Counted from the first letter of the stretch, positions 1-8,895 are shown. The stretch is DNA of 64,000 bases from Photobacterium salinisoli (GCF_003614885.1 NZ_QZMS01000007.1:868001-932000), one strand, 5' to 3'. Notes: generated by a model not told the origin, from the sequence alone. Numbers and translations: made by a program.

Positions 1-243
1 CTGATCATGCAAAAGCCAAACATCCTGTTAATGGATGAGCCAACCAACCACATGGATATGGAGTCCATTGAGTCTCTGAACCTGGCGCTGGAAAACTACA
101 GAGGGACACTGATGTTTGTCTCTCACGACCGTCAGTTTGTCTCCTCGGTGGCTACCCGTATTATTGAAATCACCAAAGACGGTGTTAATGACTTCCACGG
201 TACTTATGACGAGTACCTGCACAAGCAAGGCATTGAGTGCTAA
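1..243 (+). CDS. ybiT: ABC-F family ATPase, C-terminal fragment (YbiT-like)
   Basis: The window opens inside this gene, so only the last 80 codons are present. The fragment carries the Walker B region ([11 protein letters not shown]) and the H-loop (FVSHDRQFV) of an ABC-F ATPase, a soluble class with two nucleotide-binding domains and no membrane part that acts on ribosomes. LDEPTNHLD-type Walker B is diagnostic of ABC-F. The ending, a short strand followed by [13 protein letters not shown], resembles what I recall of the YbiT subgroup rather than EttA, Uup or YheS, but that assignment is weaker than the ABC-F call. A strong terminator follows directly. Confidence 0.85.
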   Translation: MIMQKPNILLMDEPTNHMDMESIESLNLALENYRGTLMFVSHDRQFVSSVATRIIEITKDGVNDFHGTYDEYLHKQGIEC

Positions 244-262
244 TCCCGTACTTTTAAAGACA

Positions 263-287
263 GCCGCCTTTCCGGGCGGCTTTTTTT
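263..287 (+). terminator. Rho-independent terminator after the ABC-F gene
   Basis: Stem GCCGCC (263-268) pairs with GGCGGC (275-280) across a six-base loop and is followed by seven T residues. Confidence 0.9.
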
Positions 288-345
288 ATGCAAAATAGGT
301 AGCTGAATGGCCAATGCGCCCTGAAGCAGAGTTAAGGAAACCATC

Positions 346-795
346 ATGAATATCTGGGTTGATGCTGATGCTTGCCCGAATGTGATCAAAGAAATCATTT
401 TTCGTGCCGCTCATCGCGTAGGTGTCTGCACGACATTGGTTGCAAACCATGCCATCCGTGTGCCACCGTCACCGCATATTCGAGCGGTGCAGGTGATGGC
501 GGGTTTTGATGTCGCTGATAACCATATCGTTCAGCAGCTTGAGCCGGGGGATTTGGTGATTACCGCCGATATCCCGCTTGCTGATGAGGTCATTACTAAA
601 GGCGGTCACGCGCTCAATCCACGTGGCGAAATGTACAGTAAAGATACGATTAAACAGCGCCTGCAAATGCGGGATTTTATGGAAACCATGCGCAGCAGCG
701 GTATCCAAACCGGTGGACCGGCACCTATCAGTCAGGCTGACAGACAGCAATTTGCCAATAAACTGGATGTTTTCCTCGCAAAAGCCCGCCGATAA
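346..795 (+). CDS. yaiI: YaiI/YqxD family protein (UPF0178, DUF188)
   Basis: 149 residues, the usual length of the family. It opens with [12 protein letters not shown], the conserved acidic signature of the DUF188/YaiI group, whose fold is related to PIN-like nucleases. The DADACP segment and a later [12 protein letters not shown] segment supply the conserved aspartates. The biochemical function is not established. The start is an ATG with AAGGA seven bases upstream. It stands alone between the ABC-F terminator and the downstream acetyltransferase, so context adds nothing about its role. I am confident of the family and not of any activity. Confidence 0.92.
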   Translation: MNIWVDADACPNVIKEIIFRAAHRVGVCTTLVANHAIRVPPSPHIRAVQVMAGFDVADNHIVQQLEPGDLVITADIPLADEVITKGGHALNPRGEMYSKDTIKQRLQMRDFMETMRSSGIQTGGPAPISQADRQQFANKLDVFLAKARR

Positions 796-1054
796 GCCAG
801 GTCATGTCATACAGGCCCTTTTCGGCTGGTTTGGGGCCTGCCATTCTCTTTCCTTCCACGGCACGACTTCAATTTTTTGCGCTTTGTGCCAGGCTTCAAG
901 GCTTGCTGTCTGCGCCTGATATGTCTCTGTCGGGCGGTACATGATAAAAAGCTTGCGCTCAGGCTCTTATTTTCATTAAACAACTTGTTTCATCTGCATG
1001 TTGATGAATAAAATTCGTGCTGATGAGTTGGTTATGAATAATAAGGAATAAGCC

Positions 1055-1591
1055 GTGCTGGAACTGACCACCCAAAGATGCGTACTACGCCCACTGACCC
1101 TGAGTGATGCCGAGGCTTTGTTTGATATTTTCTCTGATCCGGACGTGATGAGATATTGGGATAAAAGCCCATGGCAATCCATTGAAGAGGCGAATGACTA
1201 CATACAGGCATCAAAACCTTCATTGGATGAGCCGGAAAAGCTGGTATTGGGTATTTATGAACAACCCGGGCAGCGGTTGTTAGGCAAGTGCATGCTCTTT
1301 AATATTGATCAATATTCGCGCAGAGCCGAGTTGGGTTTTAGTATTTCCAAAGCCTACTGGGGCAGAGGTTTTGTTCAGGAAGTTGCTTCTGCCCTGATTC
1401 AGTTTGCTTTTGAGGAAATGCAACTCAACAGAATAGAAGCAGAAATTGACCCTGATAACACAGGCTCGGCTAAAGTATTGACAAAACTGGGTTTCTCGCT
1501 GGAAGGGTATTTACCTGAAAGGTGGATTGTCGACGGAAAAATGTCAGATTCAGCGATTTATGGCCTGCTAGCGCGTCAGTGGCGTGCTTGA
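1055..1591 (+). CDS. GNAT acetyltransferase, RimJ/RimL type
   Basis: 178 residues beginning LELTTQRCVLRPLTLSDAE, the typical RimJ/RimL-like N-terminus (an R-L-x-L-R-P-like strand). The acetyl-CoA loop is in the YWGRGFVQEV segment at about residue 110, and the C-terminal N-x-x-S-x-x-V-L-x-K-L-G-F signature (DPDNTGSAKVLTKLGF) is intact. These enzymes move an acetyl group from acetyl-CoA to an amine such as a protein N-terminus or small molecule; the substrate here is unknown. The start is GTG at 1055 with AAGGAA upstream. The nearby ATG at 1034 runs into a stop after five codons. It ends one base before a tiny Cys-rich reading frame. Confidence 0.9.
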   Translation: MLELTTQRCVLRPLTLSDAEALFDIFSDPDVMRYWDKSPWQSIEEANDYIQASKPSLDEPEKLVLGIYEQPGQRLLGKCMLFNIDQYSRRAELGFSISKAYWGRGFVQEVASALIQFAFEEMQLNRIEAEIDPDNTGSAKVLTKLGFSLEGYLPERWIVDGKMSDSAIYGLLARQWRA

Positions 1592-1592
1592 G

Positions 1593-1682
1593 ATGGCTTG
1601 CAGGCATTGTGGTGTCGACTATTGCCAACAAACAGAAAACAACCTCCGTTGTTGCTTTATCTGTCATGAAAACAGTCAGTAA
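1593..1682 (+). CDS. Candidate 29-residue Cys-rich (zinc-ribbon-like) protein
   Basis: An ATG one base after the GNAT stop opens a 29-codon frame with six cysteines. A CxxC at residues 3-6 (CRHC) and a CxxC at residues 21-24 (CFIC) are separated by 14 residues, with extra Cys at 11 and 20 and a His at 25. That spacing is what a minimal zinc ribbon would have, and so many ordered cysteines in a random frame is unlikely. No convincing Shine-Dalgarno site is visible, so translation would have to be coupled to the upstream gene. The stop codon falls inside an inverted repeat (1676-1698). I do not recognise a family; chance coding remains possible. Confidence 0.4.
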   Translation: MACRHCGVDYCQQTENNLRCCFICHENSQ

Positions 1683-1698
1683 TAATGCTTATTACTGA
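1676..1698 (+). terminator. AT-rich hairpin at the end of the small Cys-rich frame
   Basis: A perfect 10-base inverted repeat, TCAGTAATAA at 1676-1685 and TTATTACTGA at 1689-1698, with a TGC loop. There is no T-tract after it, so termination is uncertain. Confidence 0.3.
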
Positions 1699-1780
1699 TT
1701 AACGCTACAGTTTCTTCGAGTAAGGGCTTTTTGAGCAATACTTACAGGTATACGTTGCAAATGGCATCGTTGGAGGAAAT

Positions 1781-2161
1781 ATGTTTACTGTTGAAAAAGT
1801 GGGTAATGACAGGCTCGACATTGAAATGAGTGGTAAGCTGGATTCAGAGGAGATGAGGTCGGCGTTAGATGAACTGCTCGATAAATCATCAGATATTAAA
1901 AATGGCAAAATGCTGTTTGATATAGTGGAATATCATCTGCCTTCCATGGGGGCGATAGGTGTTGAATTGTCTCGCTTTCCATCAATGATGAGGTTTATCC
2001 GTAAATTTGACCGTGCAGCGGTGTTATCGGATACAAACTGGGTCAAAAAAGTCAGCGAAGCCGAAGGTTTCTTGATTCCTGGCCTGAATATCAAATCCTT
2101 TAACCGCGATCAGCGTGATGAAGCCGAGGCATGGCTGGAAGGCTTCGGCACTGACTCGTGA
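1781..2161 (+). CDS. SpoIIAA-like STAS-related protein
   Basis: 126 residues that fit the SpoIIAA-like family (PF11964): an N-terminal strand-rich part (MFTVEKVGNDRLDIEMSGKL), a helix, a central strand ending in ML-FDIVEYH, then a helix rich in R/F (FPSMMRFIRKFDRAAVLSD) and a C-terminal GLNIKSF-R-x-x-D-E-A-x-A-W-L motif. Members are small cytoplasmic proteins of unknown role with the fold of anti-sigma-factor antagonists. A GGAGG-like site (TTGGAGGAAAT) sits just before the ATG. It is followed after 42 bases by a HAD hydrolase on the same strand, possibly in one transcript. Confidence 0.85.
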   Translation: MFTVEKVGNDRLDIEMSGKLDSEEMRSALDELLDKSSDIKNGKMLFDIVEYHLPSMGAIGVELSRFPSMMRFIRKFDRAAVLSDTNWVKKVSEAEGFLIPGLNIKSFNRDQRDEAEAWLEGFGTDS

Positions 2162-2203
2162 GAGTCTTGAACCGGATACTAACGGAAGGAATACATCAAT
2201 CGT

Positions 2204-2842
2204 ATGTATCATGTAATGTTTGATGTGGACGATACATTAATTCAGTCCAGCCAGTTTGATGAAAGCTGTTTTGTTAAGGCGGTGAAGTCAGTCACTGGTC
2301 TGGACCTATATCAACGCTGGAGTGATTATCCGCATGCTACCGACAGGGGCATACTTCGCACTTTTATTGAAATTCAGGCACCAGACGAAGAACTTGTTGA
2401 CCTTGAAAGGCGGGTAAAAGCGGTTTTTATTCAGAACATCAGGGAACGCTTGAGTCATCGCCCTGCACTAGAGGTCAGTGGAGCCAAAGCCTTCTTTCAC
2501 CGTTTGCTGGACGATGATCGTTTTATTGTGTCTCTGGCAACGGGTGGCTGGCGGGAAACGGCAAGAATGAAGCTGATATCGGCTGGCTTTAATATTGACG
2601 ATGTCAGTATGGCGTCATCAGATGATCATTATTCCCGCGCACGTATTATGGAGCTCGCCCGAAAGAGAGCGGGCGATACGGATTTACAGCTGACCTATTT
2701 CGGTGATGCCGAGTGGGACGTTCGAACGTGTCAGGAGCTTGGTGTTAATCTGGTGATCGTAGGAAATAAAGTCAGTCACTGCCAGAGCATTGATGACTAT
2801 CACAGTGACGATCAGGCGCTTTACTACATTACTCACCAGTAG
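2204..2842 (+). CDS. HAD superfamily hydrolase
   Basis: 212 residues. Motif I (FDVDDTLIQS) is at the N-terminus with the nucleophile and acid/base Asp pair. An ATGGW segment around residue 112 is in the motif II position. Motif IV is YFGDAEWDVRTCQELG near residue 165, followed by a typical NLVIVG strand. The helical insertion between residues 20 and 85 matches a C1 cap, as in phosphoglycolate phosphatase-like enzymes. The substrate cannot be read from sequence. The start at ATG 2204 has GGAAGGA at 2184-2190, a rather long spacing. It shares strand and spacing with the SpoIIAA-like gene before it and a GNAT gene after it. Confidence 0.85.
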   Translation: MYHVMFDVDDTLIQSSQFDESCFVKAVKSVTGLDLYQRWSDYPHATDRGILRTFIEIQAPDEELVDLERRVKAVFIQNIRERLSHRPALEVSGAKAFFHRLLDDDRFIVSLATGGWRETARMKLISAGFNIDDVSMASSDDHYSRARIMELARKRAGDTDLQLTYFGDAEWDVRTCQELGVNLVIVGNKVSHCQSIDDYHSDDQALYYITHQ

Positions 2843-2896
2843 GCGACACACGATTAACAAGCCGTCTGCATTTGATCAGCACATCAAGGAAGCTAA

Positions 2897-3667
2897 ATGG
2901 ATAAAAAGGAAATCATGGCCTTATACAATCAGTTTGAGCGTATCGGGCAGGCCGCATCAGGCTATGAAAAGCACGTGAACGGACCGGTTGTGAGGTGTGT
3001 TTCACCCGATCCACAAGGTAGCTACATTACGTATTTTCATTTGGATGAAAAGCAGGTAAGTTCGGCGATCAAAAACGAAATCGAATTCTTTTCAGCACGG
3101 AAGCAATCCTTTGAGTGGAAAACCTATTCTACTGACTCACCCGCTAATATAGGCAAACATCTTATTGAACAAGGTTTTACCCGGGAGGAATCTGAGTCCT
3201 TTATGGTGCTGGAACTGGACAGTATTCAAAGTGCTTTGCCTGTGAATGCAGACATAGCGGAAGTTTATGATCTTGATGGAATACGAGAAGCAATGTCTGT
3301 GCAGGAAAAGGTATGGGGCACAGATCATACTAGTCATGCTGTGCTTTTACACCAGATGAAGCAAGCGTCCCCAAAGGATGTCGCTGTTTATGTTATCTAT
3401 GATAATCATCTTCCCGTTTCGTCGGCTTGGATTTTATACAGTACCGACAGTCCCTTTGCCGGCATTTGGGGGGGAAGCACATTATCTGAATACCGGAGCA
3501 AAGGCTATTACACGGCGTTACTGCACCAGAGGATCAATGATGCCAGACAACGCGGTATACAGTATCTCACTATCGATGCATCGGCTATGAGCCGGCCAAT
3601 TGTGGAAAAGCATGGCTTTAAATTTATAGCAGAAACAACGCCATACTTTCTTGATGTCAATGGCTGA
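2897..3667 (+). CDS. GNAT acetyltransferase with N-terminal extension
   Basis: 256 residues. The C-terminal half (about 125-256) is a GNAT domain: a helix-rich start (DLDGIREAMSVQEKVWG), strand VAVYVIYDNHLPVSSAWI, the acetyl-CoA loop in SEYRSKGYYTALLHQRI, then YLTIDAS and the closing PIVEKHGFKFIAET segment. The first 120 residues form a separate domain of the kind seen in two-part GNAT proteins. The substrate is unknown. ATG at 2897 has AAGGAAG ten bases upstream. It is the last gene of the 1055-3667 co-directional run, with a short hairpin directly after the stop. Confidence 0.85.
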   Translation: MDKKEIMALYNQFERIGQAASGYEKHVNGPVVRCVSPDPQGSYITYFHLDEKQVSSAIKNEIEFFSARKQSFEWKTYSTDSPANIGKHLIEQGFTREESESFMVLELDSIQSALPVNADIAEVYDLDGIREAMSVQEKVWGTDHTSHAVLLHQMKQASPKDVAVYVIYDNHLPVSSAWILYSTDSPFAGIWGGSTLSEYRSKGYYTALLHQRINDARQRGIQYLTIDASAMSRPIVEKHGFKFIAETTPYFLDVNG

Positions 3668-3684
3668 CAGGCAGACTCTGCCTG
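3668..3684 (+). terminator. Hairpin after the second GNAT gene
   Basis: CAGGCAG (3668-3674) pairs with CTGCCTG (3678-3684) around a three-base loop, overlapping the end of the stop-codon context. No T-tract follows closely, so it may be a weak terminator only. Confidence 0.35.
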
Positions 3685-3847
3685 CCATCATGTTTTGGCC
3701 ACTTTGCTAGACTCGATAGTCAAACGGCAGAGGTAAATAGTCGGAAATTTTCCATCTACCACTCATGACTTTATCTATTCTGATCTTAACGGATAGCATC
3801 TGAGCATTCTTGCTATCCAGCCTGACCTGTATTTGTTAGGAGGTCAT

Positions 3848-4240
3848 ATGGATCGGAAATATGTCATCACCAGCTTTATCTACGCTATCCTCGGGCTGTT
3901 GTTAGGTATTTACATGGCAGCCTCCCACAACCATGGCCAAATGGTGACACATGCTCACATTATGCTGGCTGCCTTTGTAGTGTCTTTTATCTATGGTTTG
4001 TGCCATCGACTATGGCTGACAAACGGTTCAAGTGCGTTATCTCAGATTCAGTTTTATGTCCATCAGGCAGGTATTTTGGTGTTGGTGATAGGATTATTTT
4101 TATTGTATGGCAACCTCGCTGCCCCGGACGTGCTGGACCCGATTTTGGCGTTGGCATCGGTAGCTGTACTGGTGGGAATGATTCTGATGACGGTATTGTT
4201 TATGACTTCGGCTAAAAGTAAAGAATCAGGGCGAGGTTAG
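3848..4240 (+). CDS. Four-helix membrane protein with conserved-looking histidines
   Basis: 130 residues with four hydrophobic segments at about 5-25, 35-55, 70-90 and 98-120. Histidines cluster at the first loop and second helix (SHNHGQMVTHAHIMLAAF), with another in CHRLW and one in FYVHQAG. Paired His residues inside helices are how heme-copper oxidase-like subunits bind heme, so a heme-binding role is a reasonable guess, but I do not recognise the family firmly. The start is ATG 3848: TTAGGAGGT lies immediately upstream, inside what would otherwise be a longer TTG-initiated frame from 3833. It is convergent with the secreted ParB-like gene. Confidence 0.8.
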   Translation: MDRKYVITSFIYAILGLLLGIYMAASHNHGQMVTHAHIMLAAFVVSFIYGLCHRLWLTNGSSALSQIQFYVHQAGILVLVIGLFLLYGNLAAPDVLDPILALASVAVLVGMILMTVLFMTSAKSKESGRG

Positions 4241-4250
4241 CTTCGCCCTG
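4227..4250. terminator. Hairpin between convergent genes
   Basis: CAGGGCGAGG (4227-4236) pairs with CTTCGCCCTG (4241-4250), one wobble pair, four-base loop that contains the stop codon of the upstream membrane protein. No T-tract on either side, so efficiency is doubtful. Confidence 0.35.
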
Positions 4251-4267
4251 GATGTATAGTACTGCCT

Positions 4268-5407
4268 TTAGTTTTCAGTCTTCTCGGTGTCGACTGCGGG
4301 CGTACCTTCCTTTTTAGCACTTTCTTTTTTCGCTTTTTGCTCTTCAAGAATGCGTTTTGGTGTGGATTCTTCTTTCTCCCGCTGGCGATAGGCTAATGCG
4401 TAGCTCCAGCTTGAGGTAGACCGGGAGAGTAATGATTCAAGTGCTTTGATATTGACTTCATCAAACTGGCCCAATTCTTTCGCGGTTTTGCCTGATGAGG
4501 CAATGTTTTCATCATCTGCTGCCGCCACAATAAGGCTTGCCGCTTCTTTAAGTGCTGCAGCGTACTCATCGGGGTCGTTAAGGTCGTAATTCGACACCTT
4601 CATTTTTTTACGCAGATACTGGGCCCAGTAATATTGCATATAAGGAACAGACATTGGCCGGATCAGCGGGTTAACGGTTTTACTTTTATCAGGGTCGCTG
4701 TAAGCGATGTTGCGCAGGAAAAAGACCAGTGACAAATATTTGTCATGTTTTAACTGCTTCATACCCAGGTATTCGGGCAGCTCAGAAGGTTTGATTTTTT
4801 CGCCACGGGTATCAAACAGCCAGAATTCCCCGGCTTCTTTCATGGCGTTCCAGACTTCATCAATATCATCGCCGGCCAGACTTTGTGTGACTTTCACTTT
4901 CACAGGTACACTGGTTCCACCGTTAGGCATATCCCAGAATGTCGTCAGAATGTGATGGCCGGAAAGCAGGTAAAGTGTTTTACCATTTGGTGCAAGCAAC
5001 ACGGTAGGCAAGGCATCCTGGTTACTGCCCAGCGGCTCTTCACACGTATAGCTGTCCAGATCGGTTGGCTGAGACTGGTCATCCCATGTTTTCACACCTT
5101 TGCCGCCGTTGGTCAGGCAAAGATCATCAAACATCTGGGCCGGGCGTGCTTCGTAACGGCCCAGGCTGGCAAACACCCTGTCAAAAGCAAGAACGGCTTG
5201 TGTCGGCAACAGGGCGTCCAGTTTAACCGTCAGCACGTCACCCACTTGAATAGCGTTATTCTCGCTGTTTTTTTTGCTGTCATCGCTTTCAGCCTGACTG
5301 GATACTTCTGTGGCTGCTTTTTCTTCCTGATCTGCGAGCGCAGAACCTGTGACAGCAGCACCTAACATGGAGGCAAAAACTAAGCAGGCAGTACGATGTA
5401 ATCGCAT
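4268..5407 (-). CDS. Secreted ParB-like (ParBc_2) protein
   Basis: 379 residues. The first 25 form a signal peptide (MRLHRTACLVFASMLGAAVTG, then ALA before DQEE), so the protein should leave the cytoplasm. After an acidic linker, residues 50-190 look like the ParBc_2 putative nuclease family: VGDVLTVKLDALLPTQAVLAF followed by LYLLSGHHILTTFW, equivalent to the Arg/His nucleotide-handling motif of ParB/Srx folds. The C-terminus is a long charged, Lys/Glu-rich tail. Despite the name it has no DNA-binding HTH and a periplasmic address, so a role in chromosome partition is unlikely. ATG at 5407 has GAGGAG six bases upstream. Confidence 0.8.
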   Translation of the reverse strand: MRLHRTACLVFASMLGAAVTGSALADQEEKAATEVSSQAESDDSKKNSENNAIQVGDVLTVKLDALLPTQAVLAFDRVFASLGRYEARPAQMFDDLCLTNGGKGVKTWDDQSQPTDLDSYTCEEPLGSNQDALPTVLLAPNGKTLYLLSGHHILTTFWDMPNGGTSVPVKVKVTQSLAGDDIDEVWNAMKEAGEFWLFDTRGEKIKPSELPEYLGMKQLKHDKYLSLVFFLRNIAYSDPDKSKTVNPLIRPMSVPYMQYYWAQYLRKKMKVSNYDLNDPDEYAAALKEAASLIVAAADDENIASSGKTAKELGQFDEVNIKALESLLSRSTSSWSYALAYRQREKEESTPKRILEEQKAKKESAKKEGTPAVDTEKTEN

Positions 5408-5533
5408 GAGAGCTCCTCACTGATAAGGGTAGCAAATTGAGTTTAGCAAATAGCTAAGGTCGCGTTGTATAAGAAATAATACTGAATTCGGAAGGGGGAA
5501 GTATCAGAAGGCTGTCAAAAAACTGTCGTAATG

Positions 5534-5557
5534 AAGAAACCCGATCTGAGTCGGGCT
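5534..5557 (-). terminator. Terminator after the thioredoxin-fold gene
   Basis: On the minus strand AGCCCGA, a six-base loop and TCGGGTT are followed by TCTTC. The stem is short and the T-tract interrupted. Confidence 0.55.
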
Positions 5558-5575
5558 TCTCGTTATGCACAAAGA

Positions 5576-5935
5576 TCAGGCAAATCGGTTTTCAAGATAT
5601 TGAATAATGTCAGCCGATTCATACATCCATTCCACCTGTCCATCTTCTTTTTCGATTCTCAGGCAAGGTACTTTACGTTTTCCGCCGCCATTAATCAGTT
5701 CCTGTTCGAACGCAGGTTTTTTCGCATCAAGGGTCTTAAGCGGAAGTGCCAGTCGTTTGGCACTGCGGCGGACTTTGACACAGAAAGGACAGGCATCAAA
5801 TTGGTAAAGTCTCAGCTTTTCAGCAGCCACATTGATTTCGCTTTGCTCAAGGGCAGAGCGTTTCATGGACTTCGGCGTAAAAATGGCATTAAGCAGCAGA
5901 ATAATCCGGCCAAGGAACCATCGAACAAATTTCAT
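5576..5935 (-). CDS. Membrane-anchored glutaredoxin/GST-N-like protein
   Basis: 119 residues. The first 20 (MKFVRWFLGRIILLLNAIF) form one hydrophobic anchor. The rest is a thioredoxin-fold domain of the glutaredoxin or GST-N type: strand LRLYQFDACPFCVKVRR with a CPFC redox motif near residue 48, a cis-proline in KRKVPCLRI, and a closing SADIIQYLENRF helix that matches glutathione-binding folds. It probably performs thiol-disulfide chemistry while attached to the inner membrane; its partner is unknown. It is followed by a weak terminator and lies divergent from the 6228 gene. Confidence 0.88.
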   Translation of the reverse strand: MKFVRWFLGRIILLLNAIFTPKSMKRSALEQSEINVAAEKLRLYQFDACPFCVKVRRSAKRLALPLKTLDAKKPAFEQELINGGGKRKVPCLRIEKEDGQVEWMYESADIIQYLENRFA

Positions 5936-6227
5936 GGGAGTGTCTATCTCTATAGTTCAGATTTTAGTGACAGGATTGTAACGTAAAAGTCCTCCTAACG
6001 TCATCAGCGTTCCATCCGCAGCGAGATACCAGCAGAGACCGTAAATCCCCTTATTTTTCGTTTCGGAGACAGGCATTGGCAGAAGGCATGTAAGGGATAG
6101 GCTAAATTAGCCATTTCTTATTGATAAATAAAATAGTTAACCTGAGCACACTTGCTGCCGCAGAGCTTGAAAAACAAATTCGACACTCTATCATTTGCTG
6201 CAGTGTTGGGTGGAATAAGCAAAAGAT

Positions 6228-6581
6228 ATGGTTGTTGAATCTGATGGTTATCACGCGCTGATTGAGTATTTTACGGAACACCTGAGTGTGTTTGCTGTAA
6301 GCGGTACTGATGCAAGTGAGGAAACCGTAGAAAATGTTGTCACGGATCTGATCGCTACAAACCTGATGGCGGTATTTGGCCAAAACCCGGATCTTGAACC
6401 CGAGTTTCGATTTAAGCTAATGCAGGAAGCCGATGCTGTATTGGATGATATGGCGGAAATGCTAGGCGGCTTATGGCACAAAAACCCGGGCATTGAGCAA
6501 ATTAATTTCCTGGAAGATTATATCAGCCTGGTCAAAAACCTGTTTGACAGTGTGATAAGTCAACAAGCTTCACACGCCTGA
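6228..6581 (+). CDS. Small acidic protein, DUF3802-like
   Basis: 117 residues, mostly helical and acidic, with no membrane segment or signal peptide. The opening MVVESDGYHALIEYFTEHL, a central NLMAVFGQNP and the closing INFLEDYISLVKNLFDS match what I remember of DUF3802, a family confined to Vibrionaceae and relatives and without known function. ATG 6228 follows a GGTGGA site. A strong terminator lies 26 bases after the stop, so it is probably monocistronic. The family call is from memory of motif style, hence moderate confidence. Confidence 0.75.
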   Translation: MVVESDGYHALIEYFTEHLSVFAVSGTDASEETVENVVTDLIATNLMAVFGQNPDLEPEFRFKLMQEADAVLDDMAEMLGGLWHKNPGIEQINFLEDYISLVKNLFDSVISQQASHA

Positions 6582-6606
6582 ACACACTGTTTGGAGAACA
6601 ACGCAG

Positions 6607-6630
6607 AAGCAGCTGAGGCTGCTTTTTTTT
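6607..6630 (+). terminator. Rho-independent terminator
   Basis: AAGCAGC (6607-6613) pairs with GCTGCTT (6618-6624) around TGAG, followed by eight T residues. Confidence 0.9.
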
Positions 6631-6813
6631 GTTCCTGACAGTTAGCTAACTGTCAGCTTTCGTTACATATTTTTTACCTTTGACATTGTTTTGTCATATT
6701 TGAGCCGTATGTTAACGGCGAAATTAATGAGAATAAGATCACAATTATTGTCCTGCAATATGTTGGTGCTGATTTTACCGGGGCAGAAATTGTGGCATTG
6801 ACAAAGGTTCACT

Positions 6814-8862
6814 ATGACAAAAAAACGCACTCAACGGACAAGGCTGTCAGTTGTGGTTCTGATACAGTCAGTCTTTCTGCTTCTTGTGGTTATCGGTGGA
6901 TTACTATCATTTTTTGGTAATCAAGGGCTCAACCGTGTTTCTACTCAATTCGCCTCGCTCAGCCAGCAGGCCTTACCCGTCTCAACGCTCAATGCGGAAA
7001 TGGTAGAAGGATCACTGGCTTCCGCACAGAGTCTGACAGAGGTTATCAACAGCCGGACAATCGAAAGCCTGGAAACGGCGCTGAGCACACTGAAAAATAA
7101 TGAGCAGCATGTAGAAAATGCTGTGGCAGAGCTGCAACAACTTGCCACAGAACATGGTATTAGCTGGCTTGAGAATGATGTCAGTGCGTTTGAAAGCGAT
7201 CTCACCACATTTAATCAGCTTGTCTCGTCCATTCAGCAAACACAGCAGCAAATTCTGACCAATCAGGCCAGGCTGGAATCTGACAAAGCCACCATGAACT
7301 ATGCGGTTTCCTCTGTGCGATCTGAAATGAGCCGGATCAGCATCGGCCTGTATGCAGGTGATGCAGCAGCTATGGGCCATGTTACCAACTTCATTAATCA
7401 CTCCCAGGAAATGGGAAACAACATGGTGGCTTTGTTGTTTGAAAGCGATCTGCAAAAAGCCGAAGCGTATGCTAAAGACCTGAATCGGACTAATTTATCG
7501 GGCATGTTATACGCGTGGAAAGAGTTGAATCGACTCAATTCTGAACTGGCGGAATTCTCAAGTTTATCTGTACCGTTTGAGATGGTGAAAGGCCTGTTTA
7601 GTGAGCAGGGAATGATCATGCTCAAGCTTGAAACGCTTCGTTTGATACAGGCTCAGACTGAAAAAGCCGATCAGGCAAAAGTGCAGGTGGAAAAAATCAT
7701 GCTCAAACTGGGCGACATGGAGACAGGTTCACAGCGCATGATCCATGAGAGCGAGCAGGGTGTGTTGGCCGCCAGCGACAATGCCAAAATGATTTTTATT
7801 GCTTTGAGTGTCGCCGGTTTGCTGTTGGCGTTATTAGCCGGTGCCTGGGTCAGCAAAACGGTACGCCTTGCCTTGCAGCGTCTCGATGATGTGATTAAGG
7901 CAAACAGCATGGGTGATCTGACCGTCATAGCAGACGAAAATGCACCGAAAGAGTTTGCTCAACTGGCCAGTTTGCTGAATCAGTCGAATCGAACCAATAG
8001 TCACGCCATGGCGCAACTGAGTGATAACGGTCAAACCTTAACTCAGGCGGCTGAGCGCAGTCAGACTGCTTCGGCGCAGTCTCGCCGTGCACTCAGTCAG
8101 CAGAGTGATCAATTAAGCACTATTGCGGCTGCCATCACTGAACTGGAGGCCTCTATCAAAGAAATCGCGCAAAGCACCACTGAGTCGGAAGCCGAAGCCG
8201 AAGCGGCTAATACGCTGGCAAAGGAAGGGGCTGAGATAATTGCACGCAGCACTGAACGCTTGCAGTCCCTGGATGTGCAGTTTGCGCGAAACGAAGCCTG
8301 TATGATCTCGCTCGATGAACATGTCGGTAAAATCACCGAAGTTGTGGAGCTTATCAGTACCATTGCCAACAACACCAACCTCCTTGCGCTTAATGCGGCA
8401 ATAGAGGCGGCGAGGGCGGGCGAGCAGGGGCGCGGTTTTGCTGTGGTCGCCGACGAAGTCAGAAAACTGGCTAGTGAGACCAACCAGCAAACTGAATCTA
8501 TCCGCCGGACTATCGCTGAGTTGCATCAGGCGGCAGAGGATGCAAATACCGCTATGCAGGAAAGCCGAAGCGAAATGACGGCATCGATTAACTTGAGCAG
8601 TGAGGTTGAAGCTGCCATTCAGAGTATACAGGGGGCTATTGCGCGAATTACCGATAAAGTAATCACGATTTCTGCTGCCACACAGCAGCAGGAAAATGCC
8701 TCCATGGAAGTGGGTCGTAGCGTAGAGGAAGTCGCCAGTCAGGCCAGTCTGAACAATCAGCAACTATCGACACTGGTCGAGGAAGCCAGAACTGTGTCTG
8801 ATATTGCGCGGGAGCAAAGCCAGATGCTGACCCGGTATAAAATTCTGGATCCTGCCGTTTAG
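6814..8862 (+). CDS. Methyl-accepting chemotaxis protein
   Basis: 682 residues. TM1 is at about 12-32, followed by a long, all-helical periplasmic region of about 290 residues (Gln/Glu/Leu rich, no PAS or Cache signature), then TM2 at about 327-347 ([18 protein letters not shown]), a HAMP linker and the cytoplasmic signalling coiled coil. The signalling hairpin tip is exact: [20 protein letters not shown] followed by [20 protein letters not shown]. The periplasmic part is long enough for a helical bimodular or double four-helix sensor rather than a single four-helix bundle. The C-terminus has no NWETF-type CheR tether. The ligand is unknown. A terminator follows. Confidence 0.95.
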   Translation: MTKKRTQRTRLSVVVLIQSVFLLLVVIGGLLSFFGNQGLNRVSTQFASLSQQALPVSTLNAEMVEGSLASAQSLTEVINSRTIESLETALSTLKNNEQHVENAVAELQQLATEHGISWLENDVSAFESDLTTFNQLVSSIQQTQQQILTNQARLESDKATMNYAVSSVRSEMSRISIGLYAGDAAAMGHVTNFINHSQEMGNNMVALLFESDLQKAEAYAKDLNRTNLSGMLYAWKELNRLNSELAEFSSLSVPFEMVKGLFSEQGMIMLKLETLRLIQAQTEKADQAKVQVEKIMLKLGDMETGSQRMIHESEQGVLAASDNAKMIFIALSVAGLLLALLAGAWVSKTVRLALQRLDDVIKANSMGDLTVIADENAPKEFAQLASLLNQSNRTNSHAMAQLSDNGQTLTQAAERSQTASAQSRRALSQQSDQLSTIAAAITELEASIKEIAQSTTESEAEAEAANTLAKEGAEIIARSTERLQSLDVQFARNEACMISLDEHVGKITEVVELISTIANNTNLLALNAAIEAARAGEQGRGFAVVADEVRKLASETNQQTESIRRTIAELHQAAEDANTAMQESRSEMTASINLSSEVEAAIQSIQGAIARITDKVITISAATQQQENASMEVGRSVEEVASQASLNNQQLSTLVEEARTVSDIAREQSQMLTRYKILDPAV

Positions 8863-8895
8863 AAACTACAGACACGGACTTGTCACCGGGTTATC

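Noticed and set aside
8113..8763. Long open frame on the minus strand inside the chemoreceptor gene
   Set aside because: It is antisense to a highly conserved signalling domain, has no ribosome site and reads as low-complexity, frame-shifted protein.
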